A stretch of DNA of 64,000 nucleotides from Jannaschia pagri (GTDB taxonomy: Bacteria; Pseudomonadota; Alphaproteobacteria; Rhodobacterales; Rhodobacteraceae): the NCBI RefSeq assembly GCF_019655435.1, contig NZ_BPFH01000003.1:62001-126000 (forward strand). The letters run 5' to 3'. Of this stretch, positions 17,021 to 25,140 are shown in pieces. How positions within the stretch are numbered: position 1 is the first letter of the stretch; each line of letters opens with the position of its first letter. The position numbers and the translations under genes are program-made. The notes below the pieces were generated by a model, which was not told where the DNA came from, made no database searches, and worked only from the letters and a program-made list of their open reading frames with translations.

Positions 17021-17280
17021 TGGTCATCTCCAGTCAGACCCGGCCATTCCGGGGCTTTCCCGGCGCAGACCGCTCACTTCCAAGGGGAGACGTTACCGTC
17101 GCTACGTAACCGTGCAGCGGGGCTTTCGGACCGAAAGCCTCCGCGAAGTGCCGTGCCAGAGGCGCGTGCGTTGGCGTCTATGCGCGGCCACATGGGGCCA
17201 AATCGCGAGTCGGTCAAGATGGAAAATTCACAAAAGGGAACCGATGCGGGTGGCGCCACGTTGGGGGCCATCATGCAAAA
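17021..17280 (-). promoter_or_regulatory. Structured leader of ornithine decarboxylase (candidate speF-like element)
   Basis: On the minus strand a GC hairpin (17117-17144) contains GGCTTTCG/CGAAAGCC with a 3-nt loop and flanking GCGG/CCGC pairing. The segment GAAAGCCCCG (on + as CGGGGCTTTC) occurs twice, at 17118-17127 and 17050-17059, so the single upstream GGCUUUC arm can pair with either copy. The second copy forms its own 5-bp hairpin about 30 nt before the start codon. A 39-codon uORF starting at 17192 spans the first hairpin. Rfam describes a 'speF' motif upstream of such genes in alphaproteobacteria; identity with it is not tested. Confidence 0.5.
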
Positions 17281-17292
17281 CGGAGCTTGCCC

Positions 17293-17466
17293 ATGACCCG
17301 CGCCCTACCCCTCGTGACCGCCGCCGCCCTGACCGCCTTGCTGGCGGGCTGTATGTCCAATGATCGGGTCGATACCCTGGCCGAGCGAGAGGCAGCCCTG
17401 GACGCGGATCTAGATGGCGACGGCGCGATCGAAGAAGACGGCGTGGAAATAGGCGGTGCCGATTGA
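17293..17466 (+). CDS. Very small lipoprotein with a partial EF-hand-like loop
   Basis: A 57-aa protein has a signal peptide ending in the lipobox L-L-A-G-C (Cys20), so the mature form is only 38 residues. The tail is strongly acidic and contains D-L-D-G-D-G-A-I-E-E-D, an EF-hand-like spacing of Asp residues that lacks the final Glu. It might bind calcium at the membrane surface, which is inference. The ATG at 17293 is preceded by GGAGCTTGCCC. The gene converges on the peroxiredoxin gene, 3 bp away. Family unknown. Confidence 0.65.
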   Translation: MTRALPLVTAAALTALLAGCMSNDRVDTLAEREAALDADLDGDGAIEEDGVEIGGAD

Positions 17467-17469
17467 CCC

Positions 17470-17973
17470 TCAGGCCGCCCCCCGGGGTGGACGGCCATTG
17501 GCCCGAACGAAGTCGATGCCCGACAGGATGTCGTCGAACGGAGGACGCGCGAAGGGCACCGATTGCTGCCAATGGGCCAGGATCGTGCCATCCGCCCCGA
17601 CCCAGGTGAGCGCCGCCTCTGAGAAGATCGGCGGCTCTTTCTCGACAACTCGTTCCGAGATCCAAAGCCCCCAGTCACGCGCCATCTTTTCGGGCATGGC
17701 GTAGCCGATGGGGATGCCGTCAACGGCCCAGTCTACTTGGGTTTTTTGGGCCCGATCCTCCTCGTCCATGGAGATGGCGACGACGTCGATGCCACGTTCC
17801 TCAAAGGCAGGCATGAGGGGGACCAAGGCCTCTAGCTGCTTGCGGCATGCGGGGCAGTGAACACCGCGATAGAACACGATCAGCACTTCGCGGGGCTGAT
17901 CGGCGAGGGTGTAGGGTCCGCCTGACAGGAGCGGCACTTGGAGCTTGGGGGCTGCGGTGGCGGGCTTCGGCAT
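17470..17973 (-). CDS. Peroxiredoxin-like (AhpC/TSA, redoxin) protein
   Basis: The 167-aa thioredoxin-fold protein has the active-site sequence F-Y-R-G-V-H-C-P-A-C-R-K near residue 40 (CxxC rather than the single peroxidatic Cys of typical AhpC), followed by L-E-A-L-V-P-L-M-P-A-F and V-V-A-I-S-M-D. This matches the AhpC/TSA 'peroxiredoxin-like' group with possible peroxidase or thiol-disulfide function. No signal peptide is evident, so cytosolic. Monocistronic by position. Confidence 0.87.
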   Translation of the reverse strand: MPKPATAAPKLQVPLLSGGPYTLADQPREVLIVFYRGVHCPACRKQLEALVPLMPAFEERGIDVVAISMDEEDRAQKTQVDWAVDGIPIGYAMPEKMARDWGLWISERVVEKEPPIFSEAALTWVGADGTILAHWQQSVPFARPPFDDILSGIDFVRANGRPPRGAA

Positions 17974-18087
17974 CTGGATGCTCCGATGAGGGTCAGACCG
18001 CCAAAGTGACCCAGTATGCCGACGAGGGCCACGCGCATGGGCGCACAGGGTGGTCGGCTCTGCTGCGATTGGTCCAGAGGGACCGCG

Positions 18088-18501
18088 TTAACGGAACCCT
18101 CCGCCGGACCAGCGCATGGACCAGGAGGCGCCGCCGTGGGCATAACCGGAAATGACAGGCACAGAGGTCGGACCCAGGGTGATCCCCCCGCCCAGGAACT
18201 CCTCTTCCAGTTTGAGCAAATCCCCGCGCCGCAACCAGATTTTCACCGTACAGACCTGCATCCCACAATAGGCGCTCCGGGCGAAGCCACCGCCCGCGCA
18301 CCGGATACCTTCGTGGGCGATGAGTAAGTCGTCGCGACCATCGCCGTCCAGATCCCTCTCGAACAGGCCGTCCGATACGGTCCCGCCACGGCCATCACAG
18401 GCCTCCGACACCTCTTGCGCGGCAAGGTACCGCGCCGCGTTGGAGCTTTGGGCAGCCGCCGGGCTGCCCAGCAGAGCAAAGGCGAGGACCAGCCGGATCA
18501 T
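18088..18501 (-). CDS. Secreted protein of unknown function, last gene of sdh operon
   Basis: The 137-aa product has a signal peptide (cleavage after A-A-A-Q near 18) and a mature part with four cysteines and a [12 protein letters not shown] stretch, resembling the calcium-binding loop of FG-GAP or dockerin-like repeats. The ATG overlaps the sdhB stop by 4 bp (ATGA), so it is translated from the sdh mRNA. No function is known; it is one of the small secreted proteins attached to TCA genes in this window. Confidence 0.75.
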   Translation of the reverse strand: MIRLVLAFALLGSPAAAQSSNAARYLAAQEVSEACDGRGGTVSDGLFERDLDGDGRDDLLIAHEGIRCAGGGFARSAYCGMQVCTVKIWLRRGDLLKLEEEFLGGGITLGPTSVPVISGYAHGGASWSMRWSGGGFR

Positions 18502-19277
18502 ACGTGCCGCTCGACCATCATCTTCTTGATGGAGGCGATGGCTTTGGCCGGGTTCAGACCCTTGGGGCAGGTCTTGGCGCAGTTCATGATCGTGTGGCAG
18601 CGATACAGCTTGAACGGATCTTCCAGATCGTCGAGCCGCTCTCCTGTGGCCTCATCCCGGCTGTCGATGATCCAGCGATAGGCATGGAGCAGCGCGGCCG
18701 GCCCAAGGTAGCGATCGCCGTTCCACCAATAGCTGGGGCAGGACGTCGAGCAGGAGGCACACATGATGCATTCATAGAGACCGTCCAGCTTTTCGCGGTC
18801 GGCGATGCTCTGCTTCCATTCCTTGGCGGGCGTGTTCGACTTGGTCTCAAGCCAAGGCATGACCGAAGCGTGCTGCGCATAGAAGTGGGTCAGGTCGGGG
18901 ATCAGATCCTTGATGACCGGCATGTGGGGAAGCGGATAGATCTTCACGTCGCCCTTCACCTCGTCGATGCCCCAGGTACAGGCCAGGGTGTTCATCCCGT
19001 CGATGTTCATGGCGCAGGACCCGCAGATCCCCTCCCGGCAGGAGCGGCGGAAGGTCAGCGTCGGATCGATCTCGTTCTTGATCTTGATCAGCGCGTCCAA
19101 GATCATCGGCCCGCAGGTGTCCAAATCGACCCAATAGGTGTCGAGCCGCGGGTTTTTGCCGTCTTCGGGGTTCCAGCGATAAATCTGGAACTTCCGCAGG
19201 TTGTTGGCGCCTTCGGGCTTGGGCCAGGTCTTACCGACGGTGATCTTGGAGTTCTTGGGCAGGGTGAATTGAACCAT
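18498..19277 (-). CDS. sdhB: Succinate dehydrogenase iron-sulfur subunit
   Basis: The 259-aa subunit of complex II carries electrons from FAD to quinone. The [2Fe-2S] cysteines are at C80, C85, C88 and C100 ([10 protein letters not shown]). The C-terminal [4Fe-4S]/[3Fe-4S] motifs C-A-S-C-S-T-S-C-P and [14 protein letters not shown] are intact. It is preceded by GGAGGAACGACC. Unlike the usual sdhCDAB order, it is separated from sdhA by about 2.1 kb of lipoprotein and sulfotransferase genes. Confidence 0.97.
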   Translation of the reverse strand: MVQFTLPKNSKITVGKTWPKPEGANNLRKFQIYRWNPEDGKNPRLDTYWVDLDTCGPMILDALIKIKNEIDPTLTFRRSCREGICGSCAMNIDGMNTLACTWGIDEVKGDVKIYPLPHMPVIKDLIPDLTHFYAQHASVMPWLETKSNTPAKEWKQSIADREKLDGLYECIMCASCSTSCPSYWWNGDRYLGPAALLHAYRWIIDSRDEATGERLDDLEDPFKLYRCHTIMNCAKTCPKGLNPAKAIASIKKMMVERHV

Positions 19278-19289
19278 GGGTCGTTCCTC

Positions 19290-19655
19290 CTAGAGGGTGT
19301 TCAGAATGGCGGGCAGCGCGTCCTGCCCAAAGCATCGGATGGTCTCGGGGCGGCCTGCGACATCGACCACGATCCGCGTGGCGGTCGGGTCGTCGCGGGT
19401 CGCGGCGGCAGAGGCCAGGGTGACAAGCTCGTCGCCCGTGGCATTGTCGATCACGCAGTCGGTGGCGGGCTGCACGGGCAGGCCCGGGAAACGGCTGGCC
19501 ACGATGGGGTTCACGGTCGCCTTGGCGGCGGCACGGGTGACCTCGGTGCCCAGGGGCGTATTGCACGCCGCCAGGACCAGGAGGGCGGCGCCTCCGGTAA
19601 ACCGGAGGCCCACCGCGGGGTGACCCGCGGTTTGGCGCACTCCATCAGGCCGCAT
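19290..19655 (-). CDS. Lipoprotein directly upstream of sdhB
   Basis: A 121-aa lipoprotein: lipobox L-V-L-A-A-C (Cys31), then a mature domain with two further cysteines (A-T-D-C and I-R-C-F). The ATG at 19655 was chosen because GAGGAGGTGCGCC precedes it at ideal spacing; it overlaps the sulfotransferase stop by 11 bp. The longer frame to 19877 lies inside the sulfotransferase gene. sdhB starts 12 bp after its stop. It shares the lipobox plus two-Cys layout with four other genes of this operon. Function unknown. Confidence 0.75.
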   Translation of the reverse strand: MRPDGVRQTAGHPAVGLRFTGGAALLVLAACNTPLGTEVTRAAAKATVNPIVASRFPGLPVQPATDCVIDNATGDELVTLASAAATRDDPTATRIVVDVAGRPETIRCFGQDALPAILNTL

Positions 19656-20445
19656 GGCGCACCTCCTCCACCCAGTCAGACGGGTGGGTTTCGTAGCCGA
19701 GCGCCACGAGCGCATCGCCATGGGCCTCGGCATAGGCTTCGGCCACCGGACGGGGCATTTTGGTGCGCCACTGCGCCGCCTGACCCGAGGCGACATGCGC
19801 CGCAACGCGGGCCACACGATCCTCGGGCTTGGCAAGGCCCCCGAACAAAGCGTTGCCCCAAAAGATGTCGCCGCCACGGGACACCTCCGGCTCGGTCAGG
19901 CCCAAATTGCGCAGGTGCTCGCGAAAGCCGTCGCAGGTCACATCGGCGATCAGGTCTTCGTAGCGGACCTCAATCGCGTTCGGTCGCCCATAATCCCAGG
20001 CCAGCATCTCATCCAAGGTCTTGGCGTGCTTCTCACCCATTTCGAACAGCATCTTATCGACCTCGGTCGGCAAGGCATTCAAATGCTGTTGGTACGTCTG
20101 CCCGTCCAAATCCGCGCGCGGCTGGTGCAGAAAATCCTCGCCCCGCTGGGGGGCGTGCTGGTGATACCGGTAGCCCGACAGCAACACATCGCGGGGGTCG
20201 CGGATGACGTGCAGGATGCGAACCTCCGGCAGGTCCAGGATCGCGGACCGGAACGTCGAAGACCAGGAAAACAGGAACATCCGCTCCCGGTCGGGAATTA
20301 CCTTGCCCGTCACCGAAGGATAGACGACCCGCTCGCCCACCTTCATCCAAGCAGCCAGCTTGCGAAAAACGGAGCGCATCCAAAGCGTTCCAGTCTTGTG
20401 ATGTGTCCCGATGCAGAACACGCGCGGGGCGATCAGATCACTCAT
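19645..20445 (-). CDS. Sulfotransferase family protein inside the sdh operon
   Basis: The 266-aa PAPS-type sulfotransferase has a 5'-phosphosulfate-binding loop H-H-K-T-G-T-L-W near residue 15 and a 3'-phosphate motif R-D-P-R-D-V-L-L-S-G-Y near residue 80, in the order expected. Such enzymes transfer sulfate from PAPS to hydroxyl groups of glycans or small molecules; the acceptor is unknown. No signal peptide. The ATG overlaps the upstream lipoprotein stop by 4 bp and its own stop overlaps the next lipoprotein, so it is fully embedded in sdh translation. Confidence 0.88.
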   Translation of the reverse strand: MSDLIAPRVFCIGTHHKTGTLWMRSVFRKLAAWMKVGERVVYPSVTGKVIPDRERMFLFSWSSTFRSAILDLPEVRILHVIRDPRDVLLSGYRYHQHAPQRGEDFLHQPRADLDGQTYQQHLNALPTEVDKMLFEMGEKHAKTLDEMLAWDYGRPNAIEVRYEDLIADVTCDGFREHLRNLGLTEPEVSRGGDIFWGNALFGGLAKPEDRVARVAAHVASGQAAQWRTKMPRPVAEAYAEAHGDALVALGYETHPSDWVEEVRHAA

Positions 20446-20672
20446 CCGCGCGCCCTCTCGGCGGTGCAGGTGAGTAAGGCCTCGATTTCATCATTGGTCA
20501 TGGAGGCGTCGGGATCCGTGGCCAGATCCGGGCGCCCGATCGCTGTTACGCAAGACGCGAGGCCGGGCGAGACCTCGGCGTCGGTTCCCACGAAATCTGT
20601 GGCCGACGGCCCGGGCGCATTTCCGCCACAGCCCGCGAGACCGACGAGGAGGAGACCAGCAGCCCCCCTCAT
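20442..20672 (-). CDS. Small lipoprotein (76 aa) in sdh operon
   Basis: A signal peptide ends in lipobox V-G-L-A-G-C (Cys15). The mature ~62 residues contain exactly two other cysteines (L-A-S-C and L-L-T-C), which could form one disulfide. The start ATG overlaps the upstream gene's stop (ATGA) and its stop overlaps the sulfotransferase start (ATGA). The longer frame to 20741 lacks a ribosome-binding site and runs through the upstream gene. No recognised family. Confidence 0.72.
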   Translation of the reverse strand: MRGAAGLLLVGLAGCGGNAPGPSATDFVGTDAEVSPGLASCVTAIGRPDLATDPDASMTNDEIEALLTCTAERARG

Positions 20673-20971
20673 GTGCGGCCCCCGATGGTGATCCCGACGG
20701 TGGTCGGGGTAGGCTCTCCGGCGGTACGGCGTGCGATGCAATCGGCCAGCGCCTCATCCCGGGGGCGCGGGTTGAAGATGTCGTCCGTGATCGTGATGCC
20801 GCCCCGTGCGCTTGGCCCGTCAGAGCCGATACCCACGCCGATGGAGCCGGATATGCCGTCGGCCTGTTCCGCCTCGGACCGGCACAGCCGCTCCGCCCGC
20901 TCGGGCGTGATCGGTGCGGGAGGGCCGCAGGCGATCAAAACCAACGGCAGGAAGGCAGCAATGCGGATCAT
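20669..20971 (-). CDS. Small lipoprotein (100 aa) in sdh operon
   Basis: Signal peptide with lipobox L-V-L-I-A-C (Cys15), then P-P-A-P-I-T-P-E-R-A-E-R-L-C, a G/S/I-rich middle (S-I-G-V-G-I-G-S), and A-D-C-I-A-R-R. There are two mature cysteines. Gly/Ser-rich beta-like repeats end in T-V-G-I-T-I-G-G. Both ends overlap neighbours by 4 bp (ATGA). The composition recalls outer-membrane-associated Roseobacter lipoproteins, but I cannot assign a family or function. Confidence 0.72.
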   Translation of the reverse strand: MIRIAAFLPLVLIACGPPAPITPERAERLCRSEAEQADGISGSIGVGIGSDGPSARGGITITDDIFNPRPRDEALADCIARRTAGEPTPTTVGITIGGRT

Positions 20972-21165
20972 CTGGGGATGGCCTCGCAAGCGTCGAGCCG
21001 CGCGAGATCGGCGGCGGAGGTCGTGCGGATAGTGCCATCGGTCACCGTCAGACCCTGATCGCGGGCGCAGTCCAGATAGGCCGCGCGCCGCGCTTCAGGC
21101 CCTGTGGGCATACAAGCAGACAGACAACACAAACCGAGAGCCAGCCCGGTGGGCGTGGACCGCAT
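20968..21165 (-). CDS. Small lipoprotein (~65 aa) in sdh operon
   Basis: The signal peptide ends with lipobox C-C-L-S-A-C; the mature ~48 residues include two cysteines (Y-L-D-C and L-D-A-C). The ATG at 21165 gives a typical 18-residue lipoprotein signal; an ATG at 21201 gives a longer leader (77 aa) and sits next to GAGAGG. Neither has a convincing ribosome-binding site. The stop overlaps the next start by 4 bp. The mature R-A-A-Y-L-D-C-A-R-D-Q-G pattern is similar in style to the neighbour at 20669, suggesting distant paralogy. Confidence 0.65.
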   Translation of the reverse strand: MRSTPTGLALGLCCLSACMPTGPEARRAAYLDCARDQGLTVTDGTIRTTSAADLARLDACEAIPR

Positions 21166-21219
21166 CCGACTGCTGCCGCTGTTTGTTGTCCCTACCAGCA
21201 TCCTCTCGCCTCTTGCGCC

Positions 21220-21423
21220 TTAGCCGATGAGTTCAGAAAGACAGGCCTGATAGACCTCGGCTTCTTCCATCGACAACATTTGTCCATTGGAGCCGCCAGG
21301 ACCCTTTCCAATCTGACCCAAGCAAATGCTCCGTTCTTCAGCCGTGGGCGCCCGCGAGAGCCCAGAGGTCTGACATGCGGCCAGAAGCGCACATGCCAGA
21401 CCCAAGAAGACAGGTGTCCGCAT
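21220..21423 (-). CDS. Small lipoprotein (67 aa) immediately after sdhA
   Basis: Signal peptide with lipobox A-L-L-A-A-C (Cys17); the mature 50 residues have two cysteines (S-I-C-L-G and Q-A-C-L-S) and an E-E-A-E-V-Y helix between them. The start overlaps the sdhA stop by 4 bp (ATGA), so it is produced by translational coupling to the flavoprotein subunit. It is the first of five lipoproteins lying between sdhA and sdhB. Function unknown. Confidence 0.72.
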   Translation of the reverse strand: MRTPVFLGLACALLAACQTSGLSRAPTAEERSICLGQIGKGPGGSNGQMLSMEEAEVYQACLSELIG

Positions 21424-23234
21424 CAGTAGACGCGCGCCTTGGGTGCGATCTTCTTGAGGTCGATCCCGCCGTCGTTGTGGCTGGTCAACGGGTTCAGGTG
21501 AACACCGCGATAGCCGAGCGACGCCTTTTGCTCATCACCCTTGAACCAGGTCAGCGAGTGCTTACGCCAGTTTTCGTCGTCGCGATCAGGGAAGTCCTCG
21601 TGCGCGTGCGCGCCCCGGCTTTCCTTGCGCGCCTCGGCGGCGACCACGGTGGCCACGGCGTTGGGCATCAGGTTGGCCAGCTCCAGCGTCTCCATCAGGT
21701 CGGAGTTCCAGATCAGCGTGTTGTCGGTGACGGCCACGTCAGGCAGCTTGCCCGCGATGTCCTCCATCTTGTCCTTACCCTGGGCCAGCGTCTTTTCGGT
21801 GCGGAAGACGGCGGCGTCGGCCTGCATGGTCTTCTGCATCTCAAGGCGCAGCTCGGCGGTGGCGACCTGACCGCGTGCGTGCCGCAAGCCGTCAAAGCGG
21901 GCCAGGGCCATTTCAACCGAGCGCATGTTCGGCGCGGGCACAGGCGTCGAGGGATCGACGACCTGACCGGCGCGGATCGCGGCGGCACGGCCGAAGACGA
22001 CCAGGTCGATCAGCGAGTTGGAGCCCAGACGGTTGGCACCGTGAACCGATGCACACCCTGCTTCGCCCACGGCCATCAGGCCGGGTGCCACGTTGTCGTC
22101 GTTGCCGGGCGTTGGTGCCAGAACTTCGCCCCAGTAGTTCGTGGGGATACCGCCCATGTTGTAGTGAACGGTGGGCAGAACCGGGATCGGCTCCTTCGTG
22201 ACGTCCACACCGGCGAAGATGCGCGCGGATTCGGAGATACCGGGCAGGCGCAGGTTCAACGTCTCAGGCGGCAGGTGCGACAGGTTGAGGTGGATGTGAT
22301 CCCCCTCTTTGCCGACACCGCGACCTTCGCGGATTTCCATGGTCATGCAGCGGCTGACCACGTCGCGGGAGGCGAGATCCTTATAGGTGGGCGCATAACG
22401 CTCCATGAACCGCTCACCTTCGGAGTTGGTGAGGTAGCCGCCTTCGCCGCGCGCGCCTTCGGTGATGAGGCAGCCGGCGCCGTAGATACCGGTGGGGTGG
22501 AACTGCACGAACTCCATATCCTGGAGCGGCAGGCCAGCCCGGGCCACCATGCCACCACCGTCGCCGGTGCAGGTGTGAGCCGAGGTGGCCGAGAAATAGG
22601 CGCGACCATAGCCGCCCGTGGCCAGAACGGTCATCTTGGCGCTGAACAGGTGCAGCGTGCCGTCGTCCAACTTCCAGCAGAGGACGCCTTGGCACTGACC
22701 GTCTTCGGACATGATCAGGTCAATGGCGAAGTATTCGATGAAGAACTCGGCCTTTTCCTTCAGCGACTGGCCATAGAGCGTGTGCAGGATGGCGTGGCCG
22801 GTGCGGTCGGCGGCGGCGCAGGTACGCTGCACCGGAGGGCCTTCCCCGAACTCGGTCGTGTGGCCGCCGAAGGGACGCTGGTAGATGTTGCCCTCTTCGG
22901 TGCGGGAGAAGGGCACGCCGTAGTGTTCCAGCTCATAGACGGCCTTAGGCGCCTCGCGGGCGAGGTATTCCATGGCGTCGGTGTCGCCCAGCCAGTCCGA
23001 CCCTTTGACGGTGTCGTACATGTGCCACTGCCAGGAGTCGGGCCCCATGTTGCCCAAGGATGCGGCAATGCCGCCCTGGGCCGCCACGGTGTGGGAGCGG
23101 GTGGGGAAGACCTTGGTCACGCAGGCCGTGCGCAGACCTTGTTCCGCCATGCCGAGGGTCGCGCGGAGGCCAGCGCCACCGGCCCCGACCACCACGACGT
23201 CATATTCATGGGTCTCGTATTCGTAAGCTGCCAT
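21423..23234 (-). CDS. sdhA: Succinate dehydrogenase flavoprotein subunit
   Basis: The 603-aa FAD subunit of complex II oxidises succinate to fumarate. The FAD-binding [10 protein letters not shown] lies at residue 16, the covalent flavin site [10 protein letters not shown] follows, and the active-site region [10 protein letters not shown] is in the centre. Length is normal. It lies 19 bp after sdhD in the sdhCDA order. A 624-aa frame on the other strand is a codon-bias shadow. Confidence 0.98.
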   Translation of the reverse strand: MAAYEYETHEYDVVVVGAGGAGLRATLGMAEQGLRTACVTKVFPTRSHTVAAQGGIAASLGNMGPDSWQWHMYDTVKGSDWLGDTDAMEYLAREAPKAVYELEHYGVPFSRTEEGNIYQRPFGGHTTEFGEGPPVQRTCAAADRTGHAILHTLYGQSLKEKAEFFIEYFAIDLIMSEDGQCQGVLCWKLDDGTLHLFSAKMTVLATGGYGRAYFSATSAHTCTGDGGGMVARAGLPLQDMEFVQFHPTGIYGAGCLITEGARGEGGYLTNSEGERFMERYAPTYKDLASRDVVSRCMTMEIREGRGVGKEGDHIHLNLSHLPPETLNLRLPGISESARIFAGVDVTKEPIPVLPTVHYNMGGIPTNYWGEVLAPTPGNDDNVAPGLMAVGEAGCASVHGANRLGSNSLIDLVVFGRAAAIRAGQVVDPSTPVPAPNMRSVEMALARFDGLRHARGQVATAELRLEMQKTMQADAAVFRTEKTLAQGKDKMEDIAGKLPDVAVTDNTLIWNSDLMETLELANLMPNAVATVVAAEARKESRGAHAHEDFPDRDDENWRKHSLTWFKGDEQKASLGYRGVHLNPLTSHNDGGIDLKKIAPKARVY

Positions 23235-23253
23235 TTGGGTCGCTCCTAAAGAC

Positions 23254-23625
23254 TTACAGGGCCAGGCGGGCTAAGGCGTAAACGCCTGCCAACGCGCCAG
23301 CGTAGCTGAGACAGGTGGTCGCAACGATGCTGACCTTCCGGGCGGTGCCGTGGACGTAATCCTCGATCAGGACCTGCACGCCCTTGGCGAAATGCACCCA
23401 CCCCACGGTCAGCGTCAGGATGGCGATCAGCGCAGGCCAGGGCCGGGAGTAATAGGCGACGACCTCCTCGTAAGGGGCCCCCAGGATCGCGCCAAAGGTG
23501 AAGAGGAACAGCGGCACAAGGATCACGAGCGCCGAGGACAGCAGCGTCTGGTGCCAGTGATGTTCCGTGCCGGTTCCAGAGGCGCCCAGGCCAGCAACGC
23601 GTTTGCGGTCGGTCAGATAAGCCAT
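23254..23625 (-). CDS. sdhD: Succinate dehydrogenase membrane anchor subunit
   Basis: The 123-aa hydrophobic anchor has three transmembrane helices (roughly residues 28-50, 62-85 and 95-120) and the [17 protein letters not shown] motif typical of SdhD near the second helix, where the haem histidine and quinone-site residues reside. It lies 10 bp after sdhC and 19 bp before sdhA. Anchors the catalytic subunits and reduces quinone. Confidence 0.94.
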   Translation of the reverse strand: MAYLTDRKRVAGLGASGTGTEHHWHQTLLSSALVILVPLFLFTFGAILGAPYEEVVAYYSRPWPALIAILTLTVGWVHFAKGVQVLIEDYVHGTARKVSIVATTCLSYAGALAGVYALARLAL

Positions 23626-23635
23626 GGTCGCCTCC

Positions 23636-24019
23636 TTACAGCACGATGACGGTGAACAGGGTCAGCAGGACCGACCCAATGATGATGCCGAGGCCCATCT
23701 TTTCGGCCGTCTCAACATCCAGACCATATCCCTGATCCCAGACCAGGTGCCGGATGCCCGCGAGCGTGTGATACCAAAGCGCCCAGATCGAGCCGAAGAA
23801 CACGAGCTTACCGAACCAGGAGGTCAGGACCGCGTCCGCCGTGGCGAAAGCCTCGGGACCAGCCGCAGCGGCCACGAACCACCACGTGATCAAGATCCCG
23901 CCGAGCACGAGCGCATTGCCCGTGATCCGCGTCAGGATGGAGGTCATCGAAGTCAGCTGCGGGCGATAGACCTGCAAATGCGGGCTGAGGGGACGGTTGC
24001 CCCGGTTCACGTCGGCCAT
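23636..24019 (-). CDS. sdhC: Succinate dehydrogenase cytochrome b556 subunit
   Basis: The 127-aa subunit begins with R-P-L-S-P-H-L-Q-V-Y-R-P, the SdhC family signature. It has three transmembrane helices, S-I-L-T-R-I-T-G at the quinone site and the W-Y-H-T-L-A-G-I-R-H-L haem-ligand region. The ATG at 24019 follows GGAGCG; the upstream in-frame extension (to 24091) lacks family similarity. First gene of the sdh operon. Its promoter region holds the paired TGTGATCACA operator 120 bp upstream. Confidence 0.95.
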   Translation of the reverse strand: MADVNRGNRPLSPHLQVYRPQLTSMTSILTRITGNALVLGGILITWWFVAAAAGPEAFATADAVLTSWFGKLVFFGSIWALWYHTLAGIRHLVWDQGYGLDVETAEKMGLGIIIGSVLLTLFTVIVL

Positions 24020-24138
24020 CTCGACGCTCCTATGTTGGTCTGTATCCGGTCTGTTGGGCGGTACTCCTACCGATTTGACGCGCGGTGTCACGGGGTCGCA
24101 CCGTCGCAGCCGGTTAAAATGCCTCTAAATCCAAATTT

Positions 24139-24169
24139 TGTGATCACGCTCCGTACAGGTGTGATCACA
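24139..24169. promoter_or_regulatory. Tandem palindromic operator upstream of sdhC
   Basis: Two 10-bp palindromes TGTGATCAC(G/A) begin at 24139 and 24160, exactly 21 bp apart (two helical turns), with 11 bp between them. The same pair with identical spacing occurs upstream of sucC (30444-30474). The site lies between divergent sdhC and the DUF3140 gene, about 120 bp from the sdhC ATG. The regulator is not identified. Confidence 0.75.
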
Positions 24170-24225
24170 AGGAACCGGATTTTTGGTCCGACCGTTGGAA
24201 GGGATCACCGAGACAGGAGGATTCG

Positions 24226-24564
24226 ATGTCGGACAAGTCGCGAGACCAGATTTGGGACGAATGGAAAGACCTTGTAAATATGGCCCCACAGGAGTTGTCA
24301 GACTGGTTGGACACCGATGAGAGCCAGTCCGTCGGCGCCGACAGCGGCGACGGCGAAAGCAAAGGACATAAGTCCGGCCGCCGCATCGTGGACGTCAAGC
24401 GAACCAAGAAGGACGATCTGTCTGACGACGATTGGGATCACATGGCCCGCGTGATCGGCTATATCAAACGCCACCTGTCACAGGGTGGCCCAGACGACGA
24501 CGTGGAGACCTCGGCCTGGCGCTACAGCCTGATGAACTGGGGACATGACCCGCTGAAGGACTGA
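24226..24564 (+). CDS. DUF3140 family protein
   Basis: A 112-aa, very hydrophilic and acidic protein: I-W-D-E-W-K-D-L-V-N-M-A-P-Q-E-L-S-D-W-L near the N-terminus, then K-S-G-R-R-I-V-D-V and a C-terminal D-W-D-H-M-A-R-V-I-G-Y-I-K-R-H-L. This pattern matches DUF3140, whose members are sometimes suggested to be DNA-binding; function is not established. The ATG follows AGGAGG. It is divergent from sdhC and may share its operator region. Confidence 0.86.
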   Translation: MSDKSRDQIWDEWKDLVNMAPQELSDWLDTDESQSVGADSGDGESKGHKSGRRIVDVKRTKKDDLSDDDWDHMARVIGYIKRHLSQGGPDDDVETSAWRYSLMNWGHDPLKD

Positions 24565-24579
24565 CCTATCTGCCAGCCG

Positions 24580-25140
24580 ATGGACGGTATGGACCGGATA
24601 GAAGTCACCTCGGAGGCCGCGCTTTGGGCCTGGCTTGGAGCGCACCACGGGCGGGCCGACGGCGTGCTGTTGGTGACCTGGAAGGCCACCCACAGGGACA
24701 AATACCTATCGCGGGACGCGGTGCTTGACGCGTTGATCGCCCATGGTTGGATCGACGGGCGGCGGTACAAGCTGGACGCCGACCGGACGATGCAGTTGAT
24801 CTCGCCCCGCCGGGAGCAAACTTGGGCCAAGACCTATAAGGACCGGGCCGCGCGGTTGGAGGCGGAGGGACGGATGCATCCGGCGGGCCGCGCCGCGGTG
24901 GCTGCGGGCAAGGCAAGTGGCCTGTGGGACGCCATGGCAGATGTGGATGCCTTACAGGTGCCGGACGACCTACGCGCCGCCCTCGGGTCGGGTGCGGGGT
25001 GGTTCGACGGCGCTGCCCCGTCTTACCGGCGGAATGTGCTACGCTGGATCGCCCAGGCGAAGACCGCACCAACCCGGACAAAACGGATCGATACCGTCGC
25101 CGCCCATGCCCAGCGCGGAGAAAAGGTCCCGCACTACTGA
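24580..25140 (+). CDS. YdeI/OmpD-associated family protein
   Basis: The 186-aa protein shows the YdeI-type core: A-L-W-A-W-L near the N-terminus, L-V-T-W-K, a central H-G-W-I-D-G-R-R-Y-K-L-D, P-R-R-E-Q-T-W-A-K and the late A-P-S-Y-R-R-N-V-L-R-W-I. Family members are linked to bacteriocin or peptide-antibiotic tolerance in enterics, but the biochemistry is unclear. An ATG a few codons in (MDRIEV, at 24589) is also possible. It lies 15 bp after DUF3140 and overlaps the convergent DUF4344 gene by 7 bp. Confidence 0.84.
   Translation: MDGMDRIEVTSEAALWAWLGAHHGRADGVLLVTWKATHRDKYLSRDAVLDALIAHGWIDGRRYKLDADRTMQLISPRREQTWAKTYKDRAARLEAEGRMHPAGRAAVAAGKASGLWDAMADVDALQVPDDLRAALGSGAGWFDGAAPSYRRNVLRWIAQAKTAPTRTKRIDTVAAHAQRGEKVPHY

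Noticed and set aside
21375-23249. 624-aa plus-strand open frame opposite sdhA
   Set aside because: Antisense codon-bias shadow of a clearly recognised gene; the translation lacks hydrophobic or domain structure and is rich in R, G, H and Q.
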